Source of the DNA: Pseudomonadota bacterium
Lineage (GTDB): Bacteria > Pseudomonadota > Gammaproteobacteria > Xanthomonadales > Xanthomonadaceae
Assembly (NCBI GenBank): GCA_025355485.1
Contig: JANXZP010000196.1
Location: forward strand, 1 to 24,104
DNA: 24,104 bases
Direction: 5' to 3'
Of the stretch, positions 16,213-24,091 are shown in pieces. A program made the position numbers and the translations under genes. The notes beneath the pieces were generated by a model, which saw nothing but the letters and a program-made list of their open reading frames with translations, was not told where the DNA came from and did not search any database. Each line of letters begins with the position of its first letter. Position 1 is the first letter of the stretch.

Positions 16213-17262
16213 TCAGCGAATGACCGGTACGCCATGCCTCAGCAGCAGATGGAGCTTGCGCGGCAACGACACGAAGCTGCGCAGGTAACGGCGAAGGGAA
16301 ATACGGCGTCCGGATTGCGCCTGCTGGCGTTGCGCACGCAGCGTCGTCGGTGCAGCACAGGCGTGGCGGATCGCGGGCCCGTAGATTTCCCGCCATGCCG
16401 TGCGGTTCCATCCGAGTACCATCATGGCCGCGCCCTCGAATGCGAGCGCGACCAGATGCAGCAGTAGCAGCAACCAGACCAATGCGGTCGGAGTGCAGAT
16501 CACCATCACGGAAGTCTTGTTGCGTTCGCTCAAACGGCGGCGCCGGAAGGTCGTCTGCAATTTCCCGGAAGCGACGCGATTCCCGCCGAAGCTGGCGCCC
16601 TGCCGATGCCGATACCCGCTGGTGGGAGCGCCCCGCACGACGACGCCCTGCAGGCGGGCGAGGCAGCACAGGTACAAGTCCTCCCCGATCGACTCGAACC
16701 ATTCCGGGAAGCCGCCCAGCGAGCGCCACAGCGCGCGTGGCAGGAAAAGGCATGCCCCGATCGCCATCGCAACATCCGCGCGTCGCGGGTCCACGTTCGG
16801 GACCGGGTTGTAGAACGGATCGAGCAGACAGCCGCGATCGACCAGCGCGCCCGTCGTCCAGTCGTATTGCGGGAGCGTCAGTATCCCTGCGGTCGACGGC
16901 GTGTCCGCGCAAGCCAGCAAGGTCGCGAGCGCATCGGGGAACAGCGCCGCATCGTTGTTGAGCAACAGCACGTATTCGCCGCGCGCATGCTCGACCATGC
17001 GGTTGTTGCTGATGCAGAAGCCGACGTTCTCCTGGCTCTCCAGCAGTTCGATTTGCGGATAGCGCTCGCGCAGCAACGCGACCGACCCGTCGCTGGAGGC
17101 ATCGTCGTGCACGATGACCTCGAAACTCGCGTCGCCGTGTTGGCCAAAAACCGAGTCGAGACAGTCGACCAGCAGATCCGCGCCGTTGTAGTTCGCGATG
17201 CAGATCGAACACAACGGCCGGGTCGGGCGGTTCAGTGCCGGATGGTATTGAACCAAGACCAT
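16213..17262 (-). CDS. GT2-family (rhamnosyltransferase-like) glycosyltransferase
   Basis: About 349 residues. Motifs: LCSICIANYNGADLLVDCLDS, EVIVHDDASSDGS (about residues 49-61), then GEYVLLLNNDAALFPDAL with the NDA metal site near 100. Further in are IGACLFLPRALWRSLGGFPEWF and the catalytic IGEDLYLCC. The pattern matches WbbL/rhamnosyltransferase-type GT2 enzymes, but the sugar is not certain. A hydrophobic stretch near residues 260-295 (ALVWLLLLLHLVALAF) would anchor it to the inner membrane. The frame runs further upstream, but ATG 17262 is preferred: the conserved fold starts there, it overlaps the epimerase gene by only 31 nt, and upstream residues lie wholly inside that gene. It is the last gene of the minus-strand run that starts near pilA. 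Confidence 0.87.
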   Translation of the reverse strand: MVLVQYHPALNRPTRPLCSICIANYNGADLLVDCLDSVFGQHGDASFEVIVHDDASSDGSVALLRERYPQIELLESQENVGFCISNNRMVEHARGEYVLLLNNDAALFPDALATLLACADTPSTAGILTLPQYDWTTGALVDRGCLLDPFYNPVPNVDPRRADVAMAIGACLFLPRALWRSLGGFPEWFESIGEDLYLCCLARLQGVVVRGAPTSGYRHRQGASFGGNRVASGKLQTTFRRRRLSERNKTSVMVICTPTALVWLLLLLHLVALAFEGAAMMVLGWNRTAWREIYGPAIRHACAAPTTLRAQRQQAQSGRRISLRRYLRSFVSLPRKLHLLLRHGVPVIR

Positions 17263-18158
17263 GTCCGCTGCAGTCCTTCGGTCAACGAGGTGGTCGCCGA
17301 CCAGCCGTGGATGCGCCGCGCCAGCGACGGATCGAGCGCGATGCGTGCGACATCCACGGCCCGGGCGGGCGCATGGGTTCGCAGCAGTTGCATTCCGGTA
17401 GCGAGTTCGAGCGTATCGAACAGCGTATTCAGGCTGGTGTCGATACCGCTCGCGGCATTCAATGCGCAGGCGCCTCGCGGCATGCGCGAGGCAAGAACCC
17501 GCATGCATAGCGCGATGAAGTCGTCGATGTACAGATAGTCGCGTTCGGCGGAGCCATCGCCCAAGACGGTCAGGGTTTCCCGGCGCAACATCTTGCCCAT
17601 CGCACACGGAATGATGCCGAAGCCGATCCGTTCGGACTGACCGGGCCCGTATACATTCGACGGACGCAGGATCGTCGCGGAGGTGTCGTACTGGCTGCAC
17701 CATGCGCCGACGAACTGCTCGGCAGCCGCCTTGCCAGCACCGTGATAGGACTTCGGATGCAGGGGACTGTATTCGTTCGCGGCAGCGCCTGGCGTATCGC
17801 CGTAGAGCGTTCCGCCCGAAGAAACATAGAGCAGTCCGCAGTCGGGCCGCTGTTGCATGGCCTGCAGCAGGGCGAGCGTCGGTCGCAGGTTGTCGTCGAT
17901 CTCGTGCAAGGGCTGCCCTGCGGAACTGCCGGGCGACGACGCGGATGCGAGATGTACTACGGTTCGCACGTGATCGAGCAATGGCAGGAGGTCCGATGGC
18001 TCGCGAGGCGTCGCCACGATGGCCTCGACCGGGGTCGCTCCGTAGTCGGCCGGACGCCTGCTGACCGCAACGACCGATCGTCCGTCGTGCACGAGCGCAC
18101 GCACGAGATGCCGCCCGACAAACCCGCCTGCACCGAGTACGAGGATTTTCTCAGACAT
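17232..18158 (-). CDS. NAD-dependent epimerase/dehydratase (extended SDR, GalE-like)
   Basis: 308 residues. The NAD-binding motif GAGGFVGRHL lies near residues 9-18. Other family signs are VVHLASASSPG, LLYVSSGGTLYGD (catalytic Ser/Thr region), SATILRPSNVYGPGQ and DGSAERDYLYIDDF. It should epimerise, dehydrate or reduce an NDP-sugar. The usual catalytic YxxxK reads KSYHGAGKAAAEQ here, with the Tyr five rather than four residues before the Lys and His at the expected Tyr position. Activity may be altered, or the Tyr may be placed by a local insertion. It overlaps the GT4 gene upstream by 8 nt and the GT2 gene downstream by 31 nt, so all three are co-translated. The substrate is not predictable. 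Confidence 0.88.
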   Translation of the reverse strand: MSEKILVLGAGGFVGRHLVRALVHDGRSVVAVSRRPADYGATPVEAIVATPREPSDLLPLLDHVRTVVHLASASSPGSSAGQPLHEIDDNLRPTLALLQAMQQRPDCGLLYVSSGGTLYGDTPGAAANEYSPLHPKSYHGAGKAAAEQFVGAWCSQYDTSATILRPSNVYGPGQSERIGFGIIPCAMGKMLRRETLTVLGDGSAERDYLYIDDFIALCMRVLASRMPRGACALNAASGIDTSLNTLFDTLELATGMQLLRTHAPARAVDVARIALDPSLARRIHGWSATTSLTEGLQRTWSWFNTIRH

Positions 18159-19278
18159 CCGGATCGCTCAAGTCCAGCAACTGTCGGTAAACCCGGGCGT
18201 AGCGGTTCGCGCAATCGTCCCAGGTGCCGATCTCGCGTGCTACCCACGCGCGGGCGGCTTCACCGCAGGCGCGATTGGTCGATGCGTTTTCCAGCCGCAG
18301 CACTGCCGCGGTGTATTCCTCGCGGTTCGAACACAGGCTGCCCGTGACGCCATCCTCGACCATGCTGTCGTGCGCCGACATGCGCGATGCGACGATCGGA
18401 AGGCCTGCAGCCATCGCCTCCAGCATCACTTGCGGACGTCCTTCTGCATGCCGGCTCAGAGTGATGAGTCCTGTCGCGTTCGGGAACCAGTCGTTCGCGA
18501 GTTGCTCCGGAGTGGCCACCCCATGGTAGTGAACCCAGTCGGGGACGTCGATGATTTCCTGCATCGGTCCGAACAGGTGTAATTCGCGGTCCGCATCGCG
18601 GAACAACGGTTCTGACCAAGCGAATAAGTCGCCCAGTTTATCCCGGGTCAGGCGTGTCACTGCCAACCAGCGTTGCGTTCGACCCGAATGTGATGCGCGT
18701 TCGATCGCATACCAGCCAGGATCGATGCCGAACGCGACCGGCTGGATCGCGGCCAGATCCCCGAATGCCGCGCCCAGCTTCACGCACATCCAGTCCGCGT
18801 TCGGGCAAAGGGTGACCCGGCGCTTGCGCATCACCCGTCGCAGCATGGTTTTCATCAGCGGTAGCCGCAGGAGTTTCATGTCGTTGCCGAGCACGGTGAT
18901 CAACGCCGGCTTGCCCCTCGCCGGCAACGGTATCGCGCATTGCAGCCAATTGATGTGGTAGACATCGACATCCTGCTGCCGACGATAAACCGCCGAGAGA
19001 AACTTCAGTAGTTCGAGCGGAGCCGATACGGCCTTGATGCCGCCGCTGCGCATCAGGTGGGCGACGCCACCGGCAGCCATCAATCGGGACAGCCAGGCGG
19101 CTTCTTCGGGCATGGCAACCGGTACCACCTCAGCCGCCGCTTCGCCGGGCGGCGCCCACAAGCTGAGCAGTATCGCAGGCGATCGGGCCAGTGCGTCGGC
19201 CAGATGCCGCATGAACAAGCCGCGCCAATCCGAAAGATCGCGCGGGTACGACGTGCTGAGCATCAGCACCCGCATCAT
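18151..19278 (-). CDS. GT4-family glycosyltransferase
   Basis: About 375 residues with the GT-B fold. The N-terminal domain starts VLMLSTSYPRDLSDWRGLFM, typical of retaining GT4 enzymes. Mid-sequence features include VTVLGNDMKLL-like and CPNADWMCVKLG segments and LAVTRLTRDKLGD at the start of the C-terminal domain. The donor-binding EX7E motif is clear in HAEGRPQVMLEAMAAGLPIVAS. The start is uncertain: ATG 19278 fits the family N-terminus and has GGAA upstream, while ATG 19299 or GTG 19320 (overlapping the upstream stop as GTGA) would add residues. It lies directly after the first GT-C-like membrane gene. The transferred sugar is unknown; cytoplasmic glycan elongation is the likely role. Confidence 0.9.
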   Translation of the reverse strand: MMRVLMLSTSYPRDLSDWRGLFMRHLADALARSPAILLSLWAPPGEAAAEVVPVAMPEEAAWLSRLMAAGGVAHLMRSGGIKAVSAPLELLKFLSAVYRRQQDVDVYHINWLQCAIPLPARGKPALITVLGNDMKLLRLPLMKTMLRRVMRKRRVTLCPNADWMCVKLGAAFGDLAAIQPVAFGIDPGWYAIERASHSGRTQRWLAVTRLTRDKLGDLFAWSEPLFRDADRELHLFGPMQEIIDVPDWVHYHGVATPEQLANDWFPNATGLITLSRHAEGRPQVMLEAMAAGLPIVASRMSAHDSMVEDGVTGSLCSNREEYTAAVLRLENASTNRACGEAARAWVAREIGTWDDCANRYARVYRQLLDLSDPDV

Positions 19279-19316
19279 CTGTTCCGTTTCATGCCGCATC
19301 GTGGGCCCGGTCGGCA

Positions 19317-21293
19317 TCACTGCGGTGCTGGCGTCTGGGGTCGTCGTGCGGCGATGGCGGCATGCAGCCTGGCTTCGAGCGCTTGCGCCATCGCTTCATT
19401 CTGTCCCAGTCGTCCGAGCTTGCGCAGTTGCGCGATCTGCGCACGCGACTCGTCGTCGCGGCCCATCGCCATGAGCAGTTTCGCCAGGCTGATGTGGTAC
19501 TGCGCCTCGCCGGGGCGCAGGGCGCTCGCTTGTTTCCAGAGTCGCATGGCAAGCGCGTTGTCGCCGAGCACGTTCAAGACGTAGTTCCCGCGCATGCTCA
19601 GCACTTCGGTATTCGCGCCCTGGCTCGAGGCGGCGTCGTAGGTGGCGAGCATGGCGTCGGAAGGGAACGCGCACTTGTGCGTAACCGCGCAGTCGGTCAG
19701 CGTCGCCAGTGCGGCTTCTTCCTGTGGTCCGAGCGGGTATCTGCGCAGTTTGGCTTGCATGTCGCTCCACCAGGCCTGCTCCAACGGCGCGCCGATGCGG
19801 GCGGCGAAGATCAGGCCTGCCTGGTCGGGAAGAATCGTGCTGCGCGGTGTCTGTCGCGCGTGTTCGATCGCGCGGAATGTCTCGCCGATGTAAGGCGAGT
19901 TCGCGCGGTAACCGGTAATGATCACGAGCGAGCGAGCGAGGTCGTAGGTGGCGCGCGCCGAATGCGGATGCTTGGCCGCCTCGGTACTGGAGAAACGGAA
20001 CGGATCGCTCCACTCGCGCGCGCGCAGATCGGTGATGCCCGCGAAAAACACCATCAGCAAGATGCCGACCATCGTGCCCGCGCGCCGCGCGCTGGGCGTG
20101 GCGGGCGCAAGCAGGAGCAAATCCGCCAACGCCAGGCAGATGCCCAGCGATGCGAAGTAGTTGCGGTGCTCGAACATGAGTTCGAACGGGATGATTGTTG
20201 CGGTCAAAAGATGCGCACCGAGGAACCACAACAGGCCGAGGCTGACGAGCGGTCGCCGTCTGCGACAGAACCAGGCGAGCACGAGCAACGCCGGAATCCC
20301 GAGCAACGCAAGCGCTGTGGTGGGCGGGTTCCACAGACTGTGGGAAATCGTGTAGTCGTCGTGATTGAGGCCGAGTTGACGGAGATTCGGCAATAACGTC
20401 CAGTGCAGGTAGTCGAACACGACGCGCGGCTCGGTGAGCAGGCGCTCGCCGAGGGTGAAATTCCGCGCCAGGAAATACCCCGGGGTGAGCATGCCGGGTA
20501 GCAGCCAGGCCATTCCGATAATCGCAGGCAGCGCCAGCACGATGGCGAACAGTCCGAAGAATCGCGGATCGCGGCGTCCTTCGTGGTTGCGAAAACCCAA
20601 CACGCACAGTTCCACGCATGCTGCATACAGGGGGAGGAGCGCGGCGGATTCCTTTGCGAGCAGGCCGAGTGCCGTGCAGACGACCAGGCCGCATAGGATC
20701 AGGCCCCAGCCCCGCCCGCCATTGCGCTGGCGCGCGCGCCCCGCAACATACATCCAGAGTCCGGCGAACACGAACACGTGGCACAGGCTTTCCATGCGCT
20801 GGACGATGTACAACACGCCCATCAGGTTGATCGGATGCAGCGCCCAGATCGCGGCGGTGAACAGGGCAGCCCAGCCGATGCGCCTGTCCTGTCCATGCTC
20901 GCGCGTCAGCGCCACGCGCAGCAGGCTGCGCACCAGGCCATAGACCAACACGGCATTGAGCAGGTGGACGCACAGATTGGTCAGCTTCATCGGTCGCGGG
21001 TCAAGGCCGGTGAAATAGTGGTTGATCGCAAAGCTCAGCATCGCCAGCGGACGTTGCAATGCACTGGCAGGTGAGGACAGCATCGCTGCCAGCCACTCGT
21101 TCCAGACAAGGCGAGTCACATGCAACGCCTGGTTGTTGACGATGTTCGGAAAATCGTCGAATGCGTAGCCGCCGCCGAGTCCTGGCCAATACAGCGCCGT
21201 GACGACAGCCAGCAATGCGAACACGCCTGCAGTCAGTGGCCAGTGCGTGGTGGATCCGGCGCGGGCGGAGCGATGGGTCTCAATTGGCTGCAT
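19317..21293 (-). CDS. Multi-pass membrane protein with TPR-like C-terminus, GT-C-like candidate O-glycosyltransferase (copy proximal to the GT4 gene)
   Basis: About 658 residues. The N-terminal ~430 are a membrane domain of roughly 9-11 segments. The first loop has GGYAFDDFPNIVNN, with Asp46-Asp47 just after helix 1, as in GT-C enzymes such as TMTC-type O-mannosyltransferases. Further motifs are LYIVQRMESL, LLTEPRVVFDYLHW and FEHRNYFASLG. The last ~200 residues are soluble, Ala-rich helical repeats (TPR-like, e.g. AQYHISLAKLLMAMGRDDES). The known model (TMTC, TfpW) is transfer of a sugar from polyprenyl phosphate to a protein in the periplasm. Pilin as target is inferred from context. ATG 21293 matches the short N-terminus of the paralog at 21385-23379; the frame extends about 40 residues upstream. 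Distinguishing it from a ligase or polymerase needs experiment. Confidence 0.78.
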   Translation of the reverse strand: MQPIETHRSARAGSTTHWPLTAGVFALLAVVTALYWPGLGGGYAFDDFPNIVNNQALHVTRLVWNEWLAAMLSSPASALQRPLAMLSFAINHYFTGLDPRPMKLTNLCVHLLNAVLVYGLVRSLLRVALTREHGQDRRIGWAALFTAAIWALHPINLMGVLYIVQRMESLCHVFVFAGLWMYVAGRARQRNGGRGWGLILCGLVVCTALGLLAKESAALLPLYAACVELCVLGFRNHEGRRDPRFFGLFAIVLALPAIIGMAWLLPGMLTPGYFLARNFTLGERLLTEPRVVFDYLHWTLLPNLRQLGLNHDDYTISHSLWNPPTTALALLGIPALLVLAWFCRRRRPLVSLGLLWFLGAHLLTATIIPFELMFEHRNYFASLGICLALADLLLLAPATPSARRAGTMVGILLMVFFAGITDLRAREWSDPFRFSSTEAAKHPHSARATYDLARSLVIITGYRANSPYIGETFRAIEHARQTPRSTILPDQAGLIFAARIGAPLEQAWWSDMQAKLRRYPLGPQEEAALATLTDCAVTHKCAFPSDAMLATYDAASSQGANTEVLSMRGNYVLNVLGDNALAMRLWKQASALRPGEAQYHISLAKLLMAMGRDDESRAQIAQLRKLGRLGQNEAMAQALEARLHAAIAARRPQTPAPQ

Positions 21294-21384
21294 CGTGGGG
21301 ATCCGGCTCGTTGGAATCGTTTCGACTATAGCGTTCCACAAGGCCTTCATCCCGTACAGTCCCGCGGATCGCTCGGCACCGCGC

Positions 21385-23379
21385 CTAGCGCGACGTGCCC
21401 GCTGCAGCATCGCGCGCGGCGATGGCGGCGTGCAATTTCTTGCGTAGCAACGCCATCTCGTACGGCCAGTACCCTTCCCATTTCAGCACCATGGCATGCA
21501 CGCGCGGCATGCCGGCCTCGGGCAGGTGGATGTGATCCTTCAGTCGGTCGAAGGCGTCCAGGTGCGCGAGCGCCTGCTCGAAGTAATCGCTGGCAGCCAG
21601 CATCGATGCTTGCCTGGCGGCAACATCTGGAGTGGTGACGGAAGCCAGCGCATGGTTGAAGTGTTGCAGCGCGATGTCGGGCTGCCGCTTCCGCAGAGCG
21701 ATCTGCGCGAGCAGCGGCTCCACGTCCTGGTCGCGGATGTGCGCATTGTTGATTGCAGGATTCTGCAGCGCTGCATCGATCCACGCCTCGACATCGGACA
21801 GGGCCAGCCCGACGCACTGTCCGGAGGCGGCGACATCGATCGCATTGCCGATCCAGCGGTAGACCAGGAACTGGCCCTTGTCGGTGTGCCGCAATGCCGC
21901 GGCGAGCGCCTGCTTGTCGCTGGCGCTCAGTCCGCGCGTCTCGCACGCCGCATCGATGGCGTTGAACGCGATCTGCAGGTCGTAGGGTCGCTGCCGCCAG
22001 AGCGGCGCTAGTTGCGCCAGAGCCTGCGCGGCTCGTCCTGCATGAAGATCGGCGATAGCGGCGGTCGCTTGCGCGCGCGACGAATCGGGATTCTGTTTCG
22101 CCCATAACGCCGCAAGTTGTTCGGGCTTGCCCCATAGTTCGGTGCGTTGATGGGTGGTAACGGCCAGTAGCGCCAACAAGCCGGAAGCGATCGCGATACG
22201 CAGGGACGCGGCGACGTTCCACCTGCACAGCGTCCGCGCGAGCGGCCAGAACAAGAGCAGGGTCGGCAGGTAGTTGCGATGCTCGAAATACAATTCCAGC
22301 GGGATCGCCGAGGATTCAAGCAGGTGTCCGGCAAGAAAGAACAACAAGGCAGCCGACCACACGGGTGCGCGGCGTCGCAGGTAAAACGCCAGTGCGACCA
22401 GGCCCGCGACCAGCAGCAGCGCGGGTAGCGTGGTTATCGGGTGCCACAGGTCATGCGCCACCGCATAGCCATCGTTGAAAACACCGGTGGATATCGACCG
22501 AGGCACGACCAGCAGGGTCAGGTAATCCAGCAGCACGCGTGGCTCGGTCAGCACGCGTTGCGCCACGGTCCACGGGCGCAAGTCAATGGGCGTGTCCCAC
22601 ATCAGCAGGAAACGCAGGATGTTGGAAAAGACATAAGCGCTGGGCAGGACCAACAACAGGACCTTGGTGCGGATCATGCGTTTGTTCGCCGTCGCATTGA
22701 CGATGGATGCGGTGCCATACCGAAAGACCGTCGCCTCGATCACCCATGCCAATAACGGCAGAAGGATGCCGTTGACTTTGCACAACATCGCCAGCAGCGT
22801 GCCGATGCCTATGCCGCCGACCATCCACGCGATGCCGCTGCGGCCATCGGTTTGCGCGAAGCGCACGCGGCCCTTGCTGTATGCCAGCAGGCCGAGCAGG
22901 GTAAAGGTGGCGGGCAGCATCGCCTCGCGCTGCACGATGTATAGCGTGGTCGAAACCAGTAGCGGGTGCAGCAGCCACAAGCCCGAAGCGAGCAGAGCGA
23001 CGGCATCGTTGCGGGTATCGTTCGCATCGAGCGCACGTCCGAGCCGGCGCAGCAGCGCGAACAGCAAGGCGCCGTTAAGCAGATGCAGCAGCACGTTGGT
23101 GCGCAGGAACGACGCGGGATCGGCAGGCCAGTCGTGGGCGTCGATCAGGAAGCTCAGCAACGACAACGGTCGGCCCAGCGGGTCGGCGGTGCCCGAGGTA
23201 ATGAAGCGCCAGAACGTGCGCCAGTTGTCCACCGGGCCGCTGTTGCCCAGCGCATCGAGGTTGACGAGGTCGTCGAACAGGAACCCGCCGGACAGCCCCG
23301 GATGGTAAGCAAGCCATCCCATCGACAGAACGACCGGCAATCCCAGCCAAATCCAGTAGCGTCGAATCAGCGGATGCAT
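21385..23379 (-). CDS. Multi-pass membrane protein with TPR-like C-terminus, GT-C-like candidate O-glycosyltransferase (copy adjacent to pilA)
   Basis: About 664 residues and the same architecture as the next gene. The first membrane helix (about residues 9-27) is followed by GGFLFDDLVNLD with Asp36-Asp37. Then come LYIVQREAML, VLTEPRVLLDYLTLL, HDLWHPITTLPALLL and YFEHRNYLPTLLLFW, and a C-terminal helical domain of about 220 residues with several Ala/Leu-rich repeats. The match of all landmarks in the same order shows an old tandem duplication; overall identity looks modest. ATG 23379 is chosen because AAGG lies 8 nt upstream and the first helix follows at once; the longer frame runs back through the terminator into pilA. 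It is the first gene after pilA, in the place where pilin glycosyltransferases sit in other pilin loci (tfpO, tfpW). Confidence 0.8.
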   Translation of the reverse strand: MHPLIRRYWIWLGLPVVLSMGWLAYHPGLSGGFLFDDLVNLDALGNSGPVDNWRTFWRFITSGTADPLGRPLSLLSFLIDAHDWPADPASFLRTNVLLHLLNGALLFALLRRLGRALDANDTRNDAVALLASGLWLLHPLLVSTTLYIVQREAMLPATFTLLGLLAYSKGRVRFAQTDGRSGIAWMVGGIGIGTLLAMLCKVNGILLPLLAWVIEATVFRYGTASIVNATANKRMIRTKVLLLVLPSAYVFSNILRFLLMWDTPIDLRPWTVAQRVLTEPRVLLDYLTLLVVPRSISTGVFNDGYAVAHDLWHPITTLPALLLVAGLVALAFYLRRRAPVWSAALLFFLAGHLLESSAIPLELYFEHRNYLPTLLLFWPLARTLCRWNVAASLRIAIASGLLALLAVTTHQRTELWGKPEQLAALWAKQNPDSSRAQATAAIADLHAGRAAQALAQLAPLWRQRPYDLQIAFNAIDAACETRGLSASDKQALAAALRHTDKGQFLVYRWIGNAIDVAASGQCVGLALSDVEAWIDAALQNPAINNAHIRDQDVEPLLAQIALRKRQPDIALQHFNHALASVTTPDVAARQASMLAASDYFEQALAHLDAFDRLKDHIHLPEAGMPRVHAMVLKWEGYWPYEMALLRKKLHAAIAARDAAAGTSR

Positions 23380-23411
23380 CGGGTTGCCTTGGCCGTCTCG
23401 GCCGCCATAAG

Positions 23412-23438
23412 GAAAGGGCCGCACGTGGCGGCCCTTTT
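23412..23438 (-). terminator. Intrinsic terminator after pilA
   Basis: Perfect 10-bp inverted repeat AAAGGGCCGC (23413-23422) and GCGGCCCTTT (23428-23437) with a 5-base loop. On the minus strand it lies about 24 nt after the pilA stop and is followed by CCTTATGG, a weak T-tract. On the plus strand it ends in TTTT. It should end most pilA transcripts and let a fraction continue into the glycan genes downstream. The left arm recurs at the window's right edge. Confidence 0.8.
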
Positions 23439-23461
23439 CGATTGTGGCACAGCGCTGGGGG

Positions 23462-23902
23462 CTAGACGCACTTGCAGCTGCTGGGGCACCACTTTTGCGC
23501 GAGGTTGTTGCTCTTGCAGTGCCACTCGACGCTGCCTCCATTAGTCACCGCAGAGTACAGCAGTGTGTCGGCGGCGATTTTCGGCTGGGCCTTGCTGCCG
23601 GTGAAGGCGGTGGTGATCACGCCGTTGGTGGTGCCGATGTCGACCGAACCCACATACAGGCCCTTTATCGATGCCGCAATGGCCATGCCTGCGGATGAAT
23701 TGTTGGCCGGGAAGTGACCATAGTTCTGCTGGAACTCGGCCATTGCAGACTTTACGCCGTCAGCGAGTGCCGAACCTTCCGAAACCTGCGAGCGGATCAC
23801 GTAGTCCTGATACTGGCTGATCGCGATCGCGGCAAGAATAGCGATGATGGCGACCACGATCATCAGCTCGATCAGCGTAAAGCCTTTCTGGACGATCTTC
23901 AC
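23462..23902 (-). CDS. pilA: Type IV major pilin PilA
   Basis: 146-residue type IVa pilin. The short leader MKIVQKG ends in the Gly cleaved by prepilin peptidase PilD. The mature N-terminus is FTLIELMIVVAIIAILAAIAISQ, with Glu5 and a long hydrophobic helix that packs in the pilus core and inner membrane. The length is normal for the family. The C-terminus reads VEWHCKSNNLAQKWCPSSCKCV and has four cysteines where most pilins have two forming the D-loop disulfide. GTG 23902 is the start: AAGGGG lies just upstream and leader length fits; upstream in-frame codons (to 24088) overlap the promoter and are not coding. It has its own sigma-54-like promoter and terminator. The adjacent GT-C-like genes suggest it may be glycosylated. 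Confidence 0.96.
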   Translation of the reverse strand: MKIVQKGFTLIELMIVVAIIAILAAIAISQYQDYVIRSQVSEGSALADGVKSAMAEFQQNYGHFPANNSSAGMAIAASIKGLYVGSVDIGTTNGVITTAFTGSKAQPKIAADTLLYSAVTNGGSVEWHCKSNNLAQKWCPSSCKCV

Positions 23903-23996
23903 GTTCAACCCCTTGATGAAGGTGCCATTTGGCGCGTCCGTGCCCTGCGGCCCGTCTCGCGACACCCGGCTGCATGTGACGGCCAAGTGAACAACC

Positions 23997-24012
23997 TGCA
24001 TCGAACGTGCCA
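23997..24012 (-). promoter_or_regulatory. Sigma-54 (RpoN) -24/-12 promoter of pilA
   Basis: The minus strand reads TGGCACGTTCGATGCA, with GG (-24) and GC (-12) separated by exactly 10 bases. It matches the consensus TGGCACG-N4-TTGCA except for one base. It lies about 95 nt upstream of the pilA start, giving a leader of roughly 84 nt. RpoN with the PilS/PilR two-component system controls pilA in pseudomonads and xanthomonads. The PilR sites would lie further upstream, beyond the window. Confidence 0.8.
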
Positions 24013-24091
24013 AATCAGCTGCGCTCTGCGAGCCCGCAACGCCATCGGTGCAGGCCTGCGGCAGTGTCGGCGGATCCAACCGGGACACAAA

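Noticed and set aside
19396..20973. Alternative minus-strand frame of about 525 codons within the GT-C-like gene
   Set aside because: It is out of frame with the membrane protein, whose frame has paired conserved motifs with its paralog. The alternative is Arg/Pro-rich and shows no family features.
23903..24088. N-terminal extension of pilA to an upstream start
   Set aside because: The extension overlaps the sigma-54 promoter, and the GTG at 23902 gives a normal 7-residue leader with a good ribosome binding site.
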